Assembly (NCBI GenBank): GCA_963750495.1
Contig: CAVVQV010000002.1
Span: forward strand, 62,001-126,000
Length of the DNA stretch: 64,000 nucleotides
Direction of reading: 5' to 3'
Source: JANLYC01 sp963750495
GTDB lineage: Bacteria > Actinomycetota > Actinomycetes > Propionibacteriales > Nocardioidaceae
Part shown: one piece after another, positions 15,900 to 23,261 of the stretch
How the letters are laid out: each line of letters starts with the position of its first letter
Position numbering within the stretch: the first letter of the stretch is position 1
Made by a program: the position numbers and the translations under genes
Notes under the pieces: generated by a model
Databases searched by the model: none
The model's input: only the letters and a program-made list of their open reading frames with translations
What the model was told of the DNA's origin: nothing

Positions 15900-16709
15900 T
15901 CAGGCGTCGCGTTTGATGAACAATGCCGTGCCGGACGCGAGCACGATCAGCACGCCGACGACGAAGACAAGCACGGCTGCGCCGACACCCCAGACGTTGA
16001 GGTTGGTCGCGCCGAAACCGGCAAAGACGTTGTAGGGATCGAACAGCATGCGCCGTCCGGCGGCCGCCGGGAGAAGGTTCGTCAGGCTGCCGATCGCCTC
16101 GCTCTTGTTCGTGCCGATCGCCACCGTGATGCCGTAGCCGATCGGCTCGACCACCAACGGGTACGTCAGGACGGCCACGATCGCCCCCGTCATGTTGCGC
16201 AACGTCGCCGCCAGCCCGAACCCGACGACGCTGAACCCGAGACAGTAGATCGCATAGGTGGTCATCGGCCGGACCATCCCGGACGAGAAGTTCACCTGGT
16301 CGAGGAACGCCCACGTGATGAGCATGTTGAGCAGCAGGGTGGCCACGATCGCCGTCAGCACCCACGCCAACAACACGATGAGCTTGGCAGTCAGCAGCAC
16401 GATCCGGTCGGGGATCGCGGTCAGGGTGGCCTTGTTGGTGCCGTAGCGGTACTCGTGGCCGACCGCCATACAGCCCATCACCGCGAAGAACGGGGCGGCC
16501 ATCACCGGGATCACCGGCCCGGACGCGCCCGCCAGGACGGCATACGTCGTCACCTGGGGAATGTTCATGTCGCTCATGTCGGACGCGGACACGAACACCG
16601 AGATGAGCAAGGTGATGGCAGCGGTGAAGACCAGCGCCATGCCCGACATCCAGTAGCTGGACCGGATCGTCGTGATCCGCACCCACTCGAACTTCAGTGC
16701 GCCCTTCAT
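15900..16709 (-). CDS. ABC-2 type transporter permease
   Basis: 269 residues with about six membrane helices, for example MSGMALVFTAAITLLISVFV, VIPVMAAPFFAVMGCMAVGHEYRYG and VFVVGVLIVLASGTALFI. The N-terminus, MKGALKFEWVRITTIRSSYW, is typical of ABC-2 permeases that pair with a separate ATPase. Its ATG overlaps the ATPase stop as ATGA, so the two form a stoichiometric exporter. The second Glu-His motif (GHEYRYGTNKATLTAIPDR) is the conserved cytoplasmic loop of this family. Substrate unknown; many relatives are in antibiotic or lantibiotic resistance. Confidence 0.88.
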   Translation of the reverse strand: MKGALKFEWVRITTIRSSYWMSGMALVFTAAITLLISVFVSASDMSDMNIPQVTTYAVLAGASGPVIPVMAAPFFAVMGCMAVGHEYRYGTNKATLTAIPDRIVLLTAKLIVLLAWVLTAIVATLLLNMLITWAFLDQVNFSSGMVRPMTTYAIYCLGFSVVGFGLAATLRNMTGAIVAVLTYPLVVEPIGYGITVAIGTNKSEAIGSLTNLLPAAAGRRMLFDPYNVFAGFGATNLNVWGVGAAVLVFVVGVLIVLASGTALFIKRDA

Positions 16710-17869
16710 CGGGGGCCTCCCTCGTCGGGCCGGTCCTGGACAGGCGGCGGCCCTTGCGGTGGCGGCTCCTGCGGCGGCGACCCTGGCGGTGGCGGCTCTT
16801 GCGGCGGCGGTTGAGGCGGTGTCCCGTACGCTCCCTGGGCGTAGCCCTGGGGCGGCCCGTAGCCCTGCGGGCCCTCACCAGCAGGCACGCCGTAGCCCTG
16901 CGGCGCATAGCCCGGCTGACCTGGCATCGGCCCGCCGAACGCGGACGCGCCCGGACCGAATCCCATCGAGGCACGGAACTCCTCGGATGCGCCCGTCGCG
17001 TCGAGGAACGCCTCCTCGAGCGTAGCGTGGCGGTTGGTCAGCTCGAGCACCCGAAGGTTGAGGTCGAATGCGACTCCCCCGACCGTCTCGGTGTCCATGC
17101 CGGTGACGACCAGGCGGCCATCGGGCTCGGGGGTCACGACGGCGCTTCGCACCCTCAGCTCGCGGGCCAGCCGCTCGAGGTCGTCGACCCGAACGACGAC
17201 GGCGTTGCGGCTGCTGGTGGAGATGAAGTCGCTCATCCGCCCGCTCGCGAGCAGGGAGCCCCGGCCGATGACGACGAGATGGTCGGCCATCAACGCCATC
17301 TCGGACAACAAGTGACTGGAGACGAAGATCGAACGGCCTTGACCGGCGAGGGTCTTGAGCATGGTGCGCAGCCAGTGCACGCCCTGCGGGTCGAGACCGT
17401 TGGCGGGCTCGTCGAGGATCAACGTGCCAGGGTCACCGAGCAGGGCAGTGGCCAGCCCCAGCCGCTGCCCCATGCCGAGGGAGAACGTCTTCGGCTTGGC
17501 GTTGGCGACGTCGCCGAGGCCGACCAGGTTGATCACGTCGTCGACGCGCGACCGCGCGATGTCGTTGGAGACCGCGAGCATCCGGAGGTGGTTGACGGCC
17601 TTGCGGGTGGGATGGAACGGCTTGGCATCGAGGACCGACCCGACATGGCGCAGCGGCTGCTTCAGGTCGCGGTAGCGGACCCCGTCGTACGTCGTCACAC
17701 CGTGGCCGTTGTCGAGCCCGAGCATCAGTCGCATCGTGGTCGACTTCCCGGCACCGTTGGGGCCGAGGAATCCGGTGACGGACCCGGGGACCACGTCGAA
17801 CGAAAGTCCGCGCACGGCAGCCTTGCCGCTGAACGCCTTTCCCAGCTCTCGCGCCTGTATGAGCGCCAT
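16706..17869 (-). CDS. ABC transporter ATP-binding protein with Pro/Gly/Gln-rich C-terminal tail
   Basis: 387 residues. The nucleotide-binding domain has Walker A GPNGAGKSTTMRLMLGL, Q-loop region HVGSVLDAKPFHPTRKAVNH, signature FSLGMGQRLGLATALL, Walker B LILDEPANGLDPQG and switch His SSHLLSE. It is of the DrrA/CcmA export class. After residue 300 a low-complexity tail follows, with PQGYG repeats and PPQEPPPQGPPP stretches to the stop. Such tails are seen in some actinobacterial exporters and may bind SH3/WW-like or membrane partners, but no role is known. The start is ATG at 17867-17869. It is the first gene of the exporter operon. Confidence 0.9.
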   Translation of the reverse strand: MALIQARELGKAFSGKAAVRGLSFDVVPGSVTGFLGPNGAGKSTTMRLMLGLDNGHGVTTYDGVRYRDLKQPLRHVGSVLDAKPFHPTRKAVNHLRMLAVSNDIARSRVDDVINLVGLGDVANAKPKTFSLGMGQRLGLATALLGDPGTLILDEPANGLDPQGVHWLRTMLKTLAGQGRSIFVSSHLLSEMALMADHLVVIGRGSLLASGRMSDFISTSSRNAVVVRVDDLERLARELRVRSAVVTPEPDGRLVVTGMDTETVGGVAFDLNLRVLELTNRHATLEEAFLDATGASEEFRASMGFGPGASAFGGPMPGQPGYAPQGYGVPAGEGPQGYGPPQGYAQGAYGTPPQPPPQEPPPPGSPPQEPPPQGPPPVQDRPDEGGPR

Positions 17870-17955
17870 CGCCCCACCCCTTCGTCGTGTCCGGGCAATC
17901 CTGCCATGCCGGGCAGACCGACAGGCGACCATCCACACCCCGCGCCGATTCGGAC

Positions 17956-17961
17956 TACCGT
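17956..17961 (+). promoter_or_regulatory. -10 box of a leaderless promoter
   Basis: TACCGT lies 7 nt before the ATG at 17969. It supports that ATG as the start of the helicase-associated gene and leaves no room for a Shine-Dalgarno sequence. Confidence 0.45.
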
Positions 17962-17968
17962 GGACGTG

Positions 17969-19693
17969 ATGAGCACCTCCACTTCGTCGCCGCGCAGCCT
18001 CACGCAGATGCTCCGCGAGCGCGACGACGCCTCGCTCGAACGCTTGCTGCTCGACCGTCCCGACCTCGCCTTCCCGCCGCCGGCACATCTGAGCGACGTC
18101 GCGTCACGATGCACCACACGGCACTCGGTCTCGCGGGCGCTGGCCGCACTGAACGCCTTCGAGGTGTGGGTCGCCCACCAGGTCGTGGCTCAACCGGGAC
18201 TGTTCTCGCTCGACGAGGTCGACGAGCTGACCAGATCCGATGACGCCGACGTGGCGCGGGCGGCCGTCGTGCGCCTGGTCGACCTCGGGCTGGTCTGGGG
18301 AAATCCGGTCGACCTGACCTCGCTCCGCCCGGTGCGCGCGATGTCGGCTGTCCTCGAGAACGAGAAGGCGCCAGAACGTCCCCCTTCGACACCACCGGAG
18401 CTGACCTGCGAACGACGGAAGCCGACTGTGGTCGACACGGTCGCGTCCGGGTCGGCGTTCGAGTTCGTACGCCGGATGGACGTGCTGCTCGAGCACTGCG
18501 ACCACCGTCCGATGTTGCTGCGGCGCGACGGCGGTATGTCGACGCGCGAGGTGCGCGCGATCGCGAACCTCATCGACGTGCCGTCCGACAAGGCGAGCAC
18601 GATGGCCAACCTGGCTCGTCGGGCCGGCCTTCTCGGTCTCGGCAGCGACCGTTCGCACGAAGTCCTGCTGCCCACCGTGGCGTTCGACGACTGGCAGCGA
18701 CTGTCACTGGCCCACCAGTGGGCGGTCGTGGTCGACACCTGGTTCAACCGGCACCCCGACAGTGGCGCCCCTTGGCTCAAGCGCACCGTGCTCGAGGCGT
18801 TCGGTGATCCAGCCGAAGGTTACGTCGTCGAGCGCGACGGCGTGATCCGGTGGGTCGACTGGCATCGGCCCCGGAGACAGGCCCGGACCGATCGCGCCGT
18901 CACCACCATGCTCGACCAGGCCGGCTGGATCGGCATCACCGGACTCGGCGCCGTGGCGTCGTTCGCGGCCACGATCGACGCTGACGCCCTCGACCAGCTG
19001 TTCCCGACGCGCGTCGGGCATGTGCTCGTCCAAGCCGACCTGACGGCCATCGCCCCCGGTCCGCTCTCGCCCGACGCCGCGCACGACCTCGGGACCATCG
19101 CCGACATCGAGTCGCGCGGCGGCGCCACCGTCTACCGGATCAGCCCGGAGTCACTGGGGCGGGCGTACGGACTCGGCTGGGGCGTCGACGAGATCCTGGC
19201 CACCTTGCGTTCCCGATCCCGCACGCCCCTGCCGCAGGCGCTGGAGTACCTCGTCCAGGACCTCGACCGCCGGCTTCCCGCACCGACCGAGGCGGTGACC
19301 GCCCGCGTTCACCGCAACCCTGAGCGTGGCACGCCCGTGTCGGACGACGACGACGCCACCGCCGAAGACCGCATGAACGCGGCGCTGGCAGCCGAGCTGG
19401 TTGCCGGGCTGCGCAGGGCCGGAGAACCCAGCCGGCGGGTCGCGTCGCCTGACCGGGACTCGACTGAGCATCTCTTCGACTCACCACTGGCGACCCTCCG
19501 CGAGGCAGTCGAGACCGGCGAGGTCGTCTGGGTGGGGTACGTCGACCCGACCGGGAGCAGCAGCGAACGGCTCGTCCGGGCCCGAATCCTCGATGACGGG
19601 CTGCTGCGCGCACGGGACACGCGCTCGGACGAGGAGTTCTCGGTCGCGGTCCACCGGATCACGGCCGCGCACATCATCCGCGCGGGGACGTAA
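17969..19693 (+). CDS. Helicase-associated (XPB N-terminal domain-like) protein, Rv0862c-like
   Basis: 574 residues resembling the actinobacterial helicase-associated proteins encoded beside XPB (Rv0862c of M. tuberculosis). The N-terminal half has winged-helix-like repeats (SLTQMLRERDDASLERLLLD, LNAFEVWVAHQVVAQPGLFS). The C-terminal half carries the Helicase_C_3/XPB-NTD-like segment (QLFPTRVGHVLVQADLTAIA, then RISPESLGRAYGLGWGVDEI), and ends with a WYL-like beta region (GEVVWVGYVDPTGSSSERLV). No helicase motifs are present. Conserved neighbourhood with XPB suggests it acts with that helicase in DNA repair. The reading frame is open upstream to 16697, but that is antisense to the ABC gene and not coding. 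Confidence 0.85.
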   Translation: MSTSTSSPRSLTQMLRERDDASLERLLLDRPDLAFPPPAHLSDVASRCTTRHSVSRALAALNAFEVWVAHQVVAQPGLFSLDEVDELTRSDDADVARAAVVRLVDLGLVWGNPVDLTSLRPVRAMSAVLENEKAPERPPSTPPELTCERRKPTVVDTVASGSAFEFVRRMDVLLEHCDHRPMLLRRDGGMSTREVRAIANLIDVPSDKASTMANLARRAGLLGLGSDRSHEVLLPTVAFDDWQRLSLAHQWAVVVDTWFNRHPDSGAPWLKRTVLEAFGDPAEGYVVERDGVIRWVDWHRPRRQARTDRAVTTMLDQAGWIGITGLGAVASFAATIDADALDQLFPTRVGHVLVQADLTAIAPGPLSPDAAHDLGTIADIESRGGATVYRISPESLGRAYGLGWGVDEILATLRSRSRTPLPQALEYLVQDLDRRLPAPTEAVTARVHRNPERGTPVSDDDDATAEDRMNAALAAELVAGLRRAGEPSRRVASPDRDSTEHLFDSPLATLREAVETGEVVWVGYVDPTGSSSERLVRARILDDGLLRARDTRSDEEFSVAVHRITAAHIIRAGT

Positions 19694-19739
19694 GACCTGA
19701 ATGTCGGGATGGGCATTACGTATTCTGGCGTGGAGCACC

Positions 19740-19745
19740 TAGCAT
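19740..19745 (+). promoter_or_regulatory. -10 box of a leaderless promoter
   Basis: TAGCAT lies 6 nt before the GTG at 19752, in a short AT-richer stretch (ATTACGTATTC upstream). This fixes the start of the CGNR gene at the GTG. Confidence 0.5.
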
Positions 19746-19751
19746 TGGCAT

Positions 19752-20276
19752 GTGGACTTCGTTCGTTACGCCGACTTCGCCGCCGGGCTCGTCAATGCCC
19801 CGCTGGACAGTCAGCAGGACCTCGCCGACTACCTCGAGCGGCGTCAGTGGCTGCTGCGTCGTATCGACGAGCGTGACGTCGCCCCGCTCCGCCGGCTCCG
19901 TCGCGAGCTCCGCCCGATCTTCGAGGCCTCCGACTCCGGCGACGAGGACCAGGTCGTCGGTCTCGTCAACACGCTGCTCTCGAAGTACCCGGTCTCGCCG
20001 CACATCGCCGGCCACGACGCCGAGTCCTGGCACCTGCATGTCGCCGAACGCGGGTCGAGCGTGGCAGCCCTGATCACCGCGGAGTGCATCATGGGTCTGG
20101 CGATGCTCGTGGTCGACTTCGGCCCGACCCGGCTCGGAGTCTGTTCGGCCGACAAGTGTGACAACGTGTTCGTCGACACCTCGCCCAACCAGTCACGTCG
20201 GTACTGCTCCGACCGCTGCTCGTCCCGGGCCAACGTCGCGGCCTACCGCGCACGCCGTAAGGCCGAGGCACGCTGA
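19752..20276 (+). CDS. CGNR zinc-finger protein (putative regulator)
   Basis: 174 residues. The N-terminal ABATE-like part (FAAGLVNAPLDSQQDLADYL ... RRLRRELRPIFEA) is followed by the C-terminal CGNR zinc finger: GVCSADKCDNVFVDTSPNQS and RRYCSDRCSSRANVAAYRAR. The four cysteines (CxxxxC and CSxxC) and the SxRxNVAAYRxR helix are diagnostic, although the name-giving CGNR itself reads CSSR here. Members are thought to be DNA-binding regulators. It sits between the XPB-NTD gene and the XPB helicase gene, all on the plus strand, with its own probable leaderless promoter. Confidence 0.85.
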   Translation: MDFVRYADFAAGLVNAPLDSQQDLADYLERRQWLLRRIDERDVAPLRRLRRELRPIFEASDSGDEDQVVGLVNTLLSKYPVSPHIAGHDAESWHLHVAERGSSVAALITAECIMGLAMLVVDFGPTRLGVCSADKCDNVFVDTSPNQSRRYCSDRCSSRANVAAYRARRKAEAR

Positions 20277-20339
20277 GACGCGTGATCACGCCCCCCTTCG
20301 CTTGACCAATCCACCTCACAGTTCGGGAGACACCGACGC

Positions 20340-21986
20340 ATGACCGACGGTCCACTGATCGTTCAGTCCGACAAGACCTTGCTGCTCGAGGTCGACCACC
20401 CACGGTCCAAGGAGTGCCGTCGGGTCATTGCGGCGTTCGCCGAGCTGGAGCGGTCCCCCGAGCACATCCACACCTACCGGCTCACGCCGTTGGGGCTGTG
20501 GAACGCCCGCGCCGCCGGCCACGATGCAGAGCAGGTCGTCGATGCGCTGCTGAGCTTCTCGCGCTACCCCGTGCCGAACTCCCTGCTCGTCGACGTTGCC
20601 GAGACGATGGGTCGCTACGGCCGGCTGCGCCTCGACAAGCACCCGACCCACGGGCTGGTGCTCTCCAGCGTCGACCACGCGGTCTTCGAGGAGGTGCTGC
20701 GGGCCAAGCGGATCGTGCCGATGCTGGGCGTCCGGATCGACGACGACTCCGTCGCCGTCCACACCTCGGAGCGCGGCAACCTCAAGCAGGCCCTCCTCAA
20801 GCTCGGCTGGCCGGCCGAGGACTTCGCCGGGTATGTCGACGGCGAGGCACACCCGATCGCGCTCGACGAGACCGAGTGGTCGTTGCGGCCCTACCAGCGC
20901 GACGCGATCGACTCGCTGTGGGCGGGCGGCTCCGGGGTCGTCGTGTTGCCCTGTGGAGCCGGCAAGACCCTCGTCGGCGCCGGCACCATGGCCAAGGCGC
21001 AGGCGACGACGCTGATCCTGGTGACCAACACGGTGTCGGCCCGCCAGTGGAAAGAGGAGCTGCTCCGCCGTACGTCGTTGACCGCCGACGAGATCGGGGA
21101 GTACTCCGGGGCCGTCAAGGAGATCCGACCCGTCACGATCGCGACGTACCAGGTGATGACGACGCGGCGGAAGGGTGTCTACGCCCATCTCGAGCTGTTC
21201 GAGGCGCGCGACTGGGGCCTGGTCATCTACGACGAGGTGCACCTGTTGCCCGCGCCGATCTTCCGGATGACCGCCGACCTGCAGGCCCGGCGACGCGTCG
21301 GGCTCACCGCGACGCTGATCCGTGAGGACGGCCGCGAAGGCGACGTGTTCTCGCTGATCGGGCCGAAGCGCTTCGACGCCCCCTGGAAGGACATCGAGGC
21401 CCAGGGCTACATCGCACCTGCTGAGTGCATCGAGGTGCGGGTACAGCTCACCGACAGCGAGCGCTTCGTCTATGCGACGGCCGAGCCCGAGGACCGCTAC
21501 CGTCTGGCGGCTGCGTGCGACAGCAAGCGGCATGTGGTCGACACTCTCATCGCGGCCAACCGGGCCGAGCCGACCCTGGTGATCGGGCAGTACATCGACC
21601 AGCTCGACGAGCTCGCCGCACACCTCGATGCGCCGCTGATCAAGGGTGAGACGCCGGTGAAGGAGCGTGAGCGGCTGTACAACGCCTTCCGCCGCGGGGA
21701 GATCTCGCTGCTGGTCGTCAGCAAGGTGGCGAACTTCTCGATCGACCTGCCGGACGCGACCGTCGCCATCCAGGTGTCGGGCACGTTCGGATCACGCCAG
21801 GAGGAGGCGCAGCGGCTCGGCCGACTGCTGAGGCCGAAGAGTGACGGACGTTCGGCACGCTTCTACAGCGTGGTCGCCCGCGACACCGTGGACGCAGACT
21901 TTGCCCAGCATCGGCAGCGCTTCCTTGCCGAGCAGGGTTACTCGTACTCGATCGTCGACGCCGACTCGCTGTCCGACCCGGCCTGA
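20340..21986 (+). CDS. XPB/ERCC3-type DNA helicase (superfamily 2)
   Basis: 548 residues, the size of the mycobacterial XPB (Rv0861c). The N-terminal damage-recognition-like domain (ECRRVIAAFAELERSPEHIH) leads into the SF2 core: Q-like LRPYQRDAIDSLW, Walker A LPCGAGKTLVGAG, motif II YDEVHLLPA, motif III GLTATLIREDGREGD (contains the R-E-D motif of XPB) and motif VI QEEAQRLGRLLRPKSDGR. It is a 3'-5' ATP-dependent helicase implicated in DNA repair; its bacterial pathway is still unclear. The ATG is at 20340. It is convergent with the DnaB-like gene and separated by 14 nt. Confidence 0.94.
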   Translation: MTDGPLIVQSDKTLLLEVDHPRSKECRRVIAAFAELERSPEHIHTYRLTPLGLWNARAAGHDAEQVVDALLSFSRYPVPNSLLVDVAETMGRYGRLRLDKHPTHGLVLSSVDHAVFEEVLRAKRIVPMLGVRIDDDSVAVHTSERGNLKQALLKLGWPAEDFAGYVDGEAHPIALDETEWSLRPYQRDAIDSLWAGGSGVVVLPCGAGKTLVGAGTMAKAQATTLILVTNTVSARQWKEELLRRTSLTADEIGEYSGAVKEIRPVTIATYQVMTTRRKGVYAHLELFEARDWGLVIYDEVHLLPAPIFRMTADLQARRRVGLTATLIREDGREGDVFSLIGPKRFDAPWKDIEAQGYIAPAECIEVRVQLTDSERFVYATAEPEDRYRLAAACDSKRHVVDTLIAANRAEPTLVIGQYIDQLDELAAHLDAPLIKGETPVKERERLYNAFRRGEISLLVVSKVANFSIDLPDATVAIQVSGTFGSRQEEAQRLGRLLRPKSDGRSARFYSVVARDTVDADFAQHRQRFLAEQGYSYSIVDADSLSDPA

Positions 21987-22000
21987 CCGGTACCGACGGA

Positions 22001-23002
22001 CTAGTCGACGAAGACTCGCTCGTCGATGAGCTGCTCGGCGACGCGCTTGCCTTCGGTCTCGAACCGGCCCTGGTTGAACCGCTTGCGGAACTCCAGGTCG
22101 ATCTTGTCGACGCCGTTGCGGTTCTTGTCGATCGAGATCACCGCGAAGTCGCGGTAGCGGTCGGCGTTGCGGGTGTCGTAGACGAGGTGGTGGCGGGCCA
22201 CCACGTCGAACTTCTCGTTCATGACGAGGACCGTGTCGGCCTCGTAGGCCAGCGATGACGAGCCGCGCATGTGCTCGGTGCGCATCCGCTTGCCGGTCGA
22301 CATGCCTTCCTTGTCGGCTGCGACGATGGCCAACACCGGCACGTCGAACTCCATGGCCATGTCCTTCAGGCCTTCGACCACGCGGCTGATGCGGTCGTCC
22401 TCGAGGGTCGGCGCGTTGAGCACCTTTACCTTCTGTAGGTAGTCCACGACGATGAACGGCAGCTGGCCGGTCTGCTCCCGTACGGCTTCGACCGTCTCCC
22501 GGATGACATCGAGGGTCGTGGTGGTGCCGGTGGAGCGATGCAGGATGAGCCGGTCGGAGTACGTCGCAATCGCCTTGAGCGCCTCGGGGGCGCCGGTGCA
22601 GTTGGCGAGCCGGCCGTGCAGATCGCCACGGCTGCCGTCGACGCCCTCGAACGCGCGCCGGACTCGGTCCAGTCCGACAGCGGGGATGCCGGCGAACTCA
22701 CCGGCCTCGATCGCGACCAGGCGCTGGAGCATGGTGATCTGGTCGTGCTCGAAGTTGAAGTTCACGACGGCTCGGCCGGACTGTGCGACGTAGCGCAGGA
22801 TCTGGAGAGCGAACGTGGTCTTGCCCAGGCCCTGGGGCCCGGTCAGCAGGACAAGGTCGCCGGAGCGGAAGCCACCGGCGAGATGGTCGTCGAGCGAGGC
22901 AAAACCGGTCGGCCAGGCCCGGGCGGCCGCGTGCGACCCGCCGCGGAGCCGGCTGTCGGCCTCGTCCACGACGTCGGCGAGGGTCTGCGCGTCTTCGTTC
23001 AC
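22001..23002 (-). CDS. DnaB-like helicase C-terminal domain protein (RecA-fold ATPase)
   Basis: 333 residues covering only the RecA-like motor of DnaB: WPTGFASLDDHLAGGFRSGD, Walker A LLTGPQGLGKTTFALQIL, FNFEHD, Walker B LPFIVVDYLQKVKV, and sensor motifs AVISIDKNRNG. The DnaB N-terminal helical domain, which binds primase, is missing, so this is not the replicative helicase. Phage or mobile-element helicases and regulatory KaiC-like ATPases have similar form. A GTG at 23002 is the start. It stands alone between XPB and HelD. Function unknown; I infer DNA-related ATPase activity only. Confidence 0.82.
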   Translation of the reverse strand: MNEDAQTLADVVDEADSRLRGGSHAAARAWPTGFASLDDHLAGGFRSGDLVLLTGPQGLGKTTFALQILRYVAQSGRAVVNFNFEHDQITMLQRLVAIEAGEFAGIPAVGLDRVRRAFEGVDGSRGDLHGRLANCTGAPEALKAIATYSDRLILHRSTGTTTTLDVIRETVEAVREQTGQLPFIVVDYLQKVKVLNAPTLEDDRISRVVEGLKDMAMEFDVPVLAIVAADKEGMSTGKRMRTEHMRGSSSLAYEADTVLVMNEKFDVVARHHLVYDTRNADRYRDFAVISIDKNRNGVDKIDLEFRKRFNQGRFETEGKRVAEQLIDERVFVD

Positions 23003-23261
23003 CCATCGATTGCATCACTTGGTGTGACGCAGGGGACGCGATTCGGCCAGTATCAGCCGATCGGTTGGTATGGGGTGGACGTTCGGCCCTTGCCCTATCC
23101 GGACGTAACCCCACCCGTTCGTGAGCCCCCGTTGTGCCAGTGCAGTGGCGTGCTGTGCCGAGGCGAGTCGGCACCTGTCGGACGGCGTGCTGGACCAACA
23201 GCACTCCAGGCGGGGGAAAACGCTTGGTCGGGGCGCCGCCGGCGTTGCTAGGCTCCGGCCA
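23003..23261. promoter_or_regulatory. Divergent promoter region; leaderless -10 for helD at 23249-23254
   Basis: This 259-bp gap separates two divergent genes. On the plus strand TAGGCT (23249-23254) lies 7 nt before the helD GTG, consistent with a leaderless start. A GTGCTG...CAGCAC pairing (around 23151-23206) encloses CCGAGGCGAGTCGG-like sequence and could form a weak stem. No gene is seen in between. Confidence 0.45.

Noticed and set aside
16697..17968. N-terminal extension of the XPB-NTD gene upstream of 17969
   Set aside because: It would be antisense to the ABC ATPase and has no similarity; a leaderless -10 supports the ATG at 17969.
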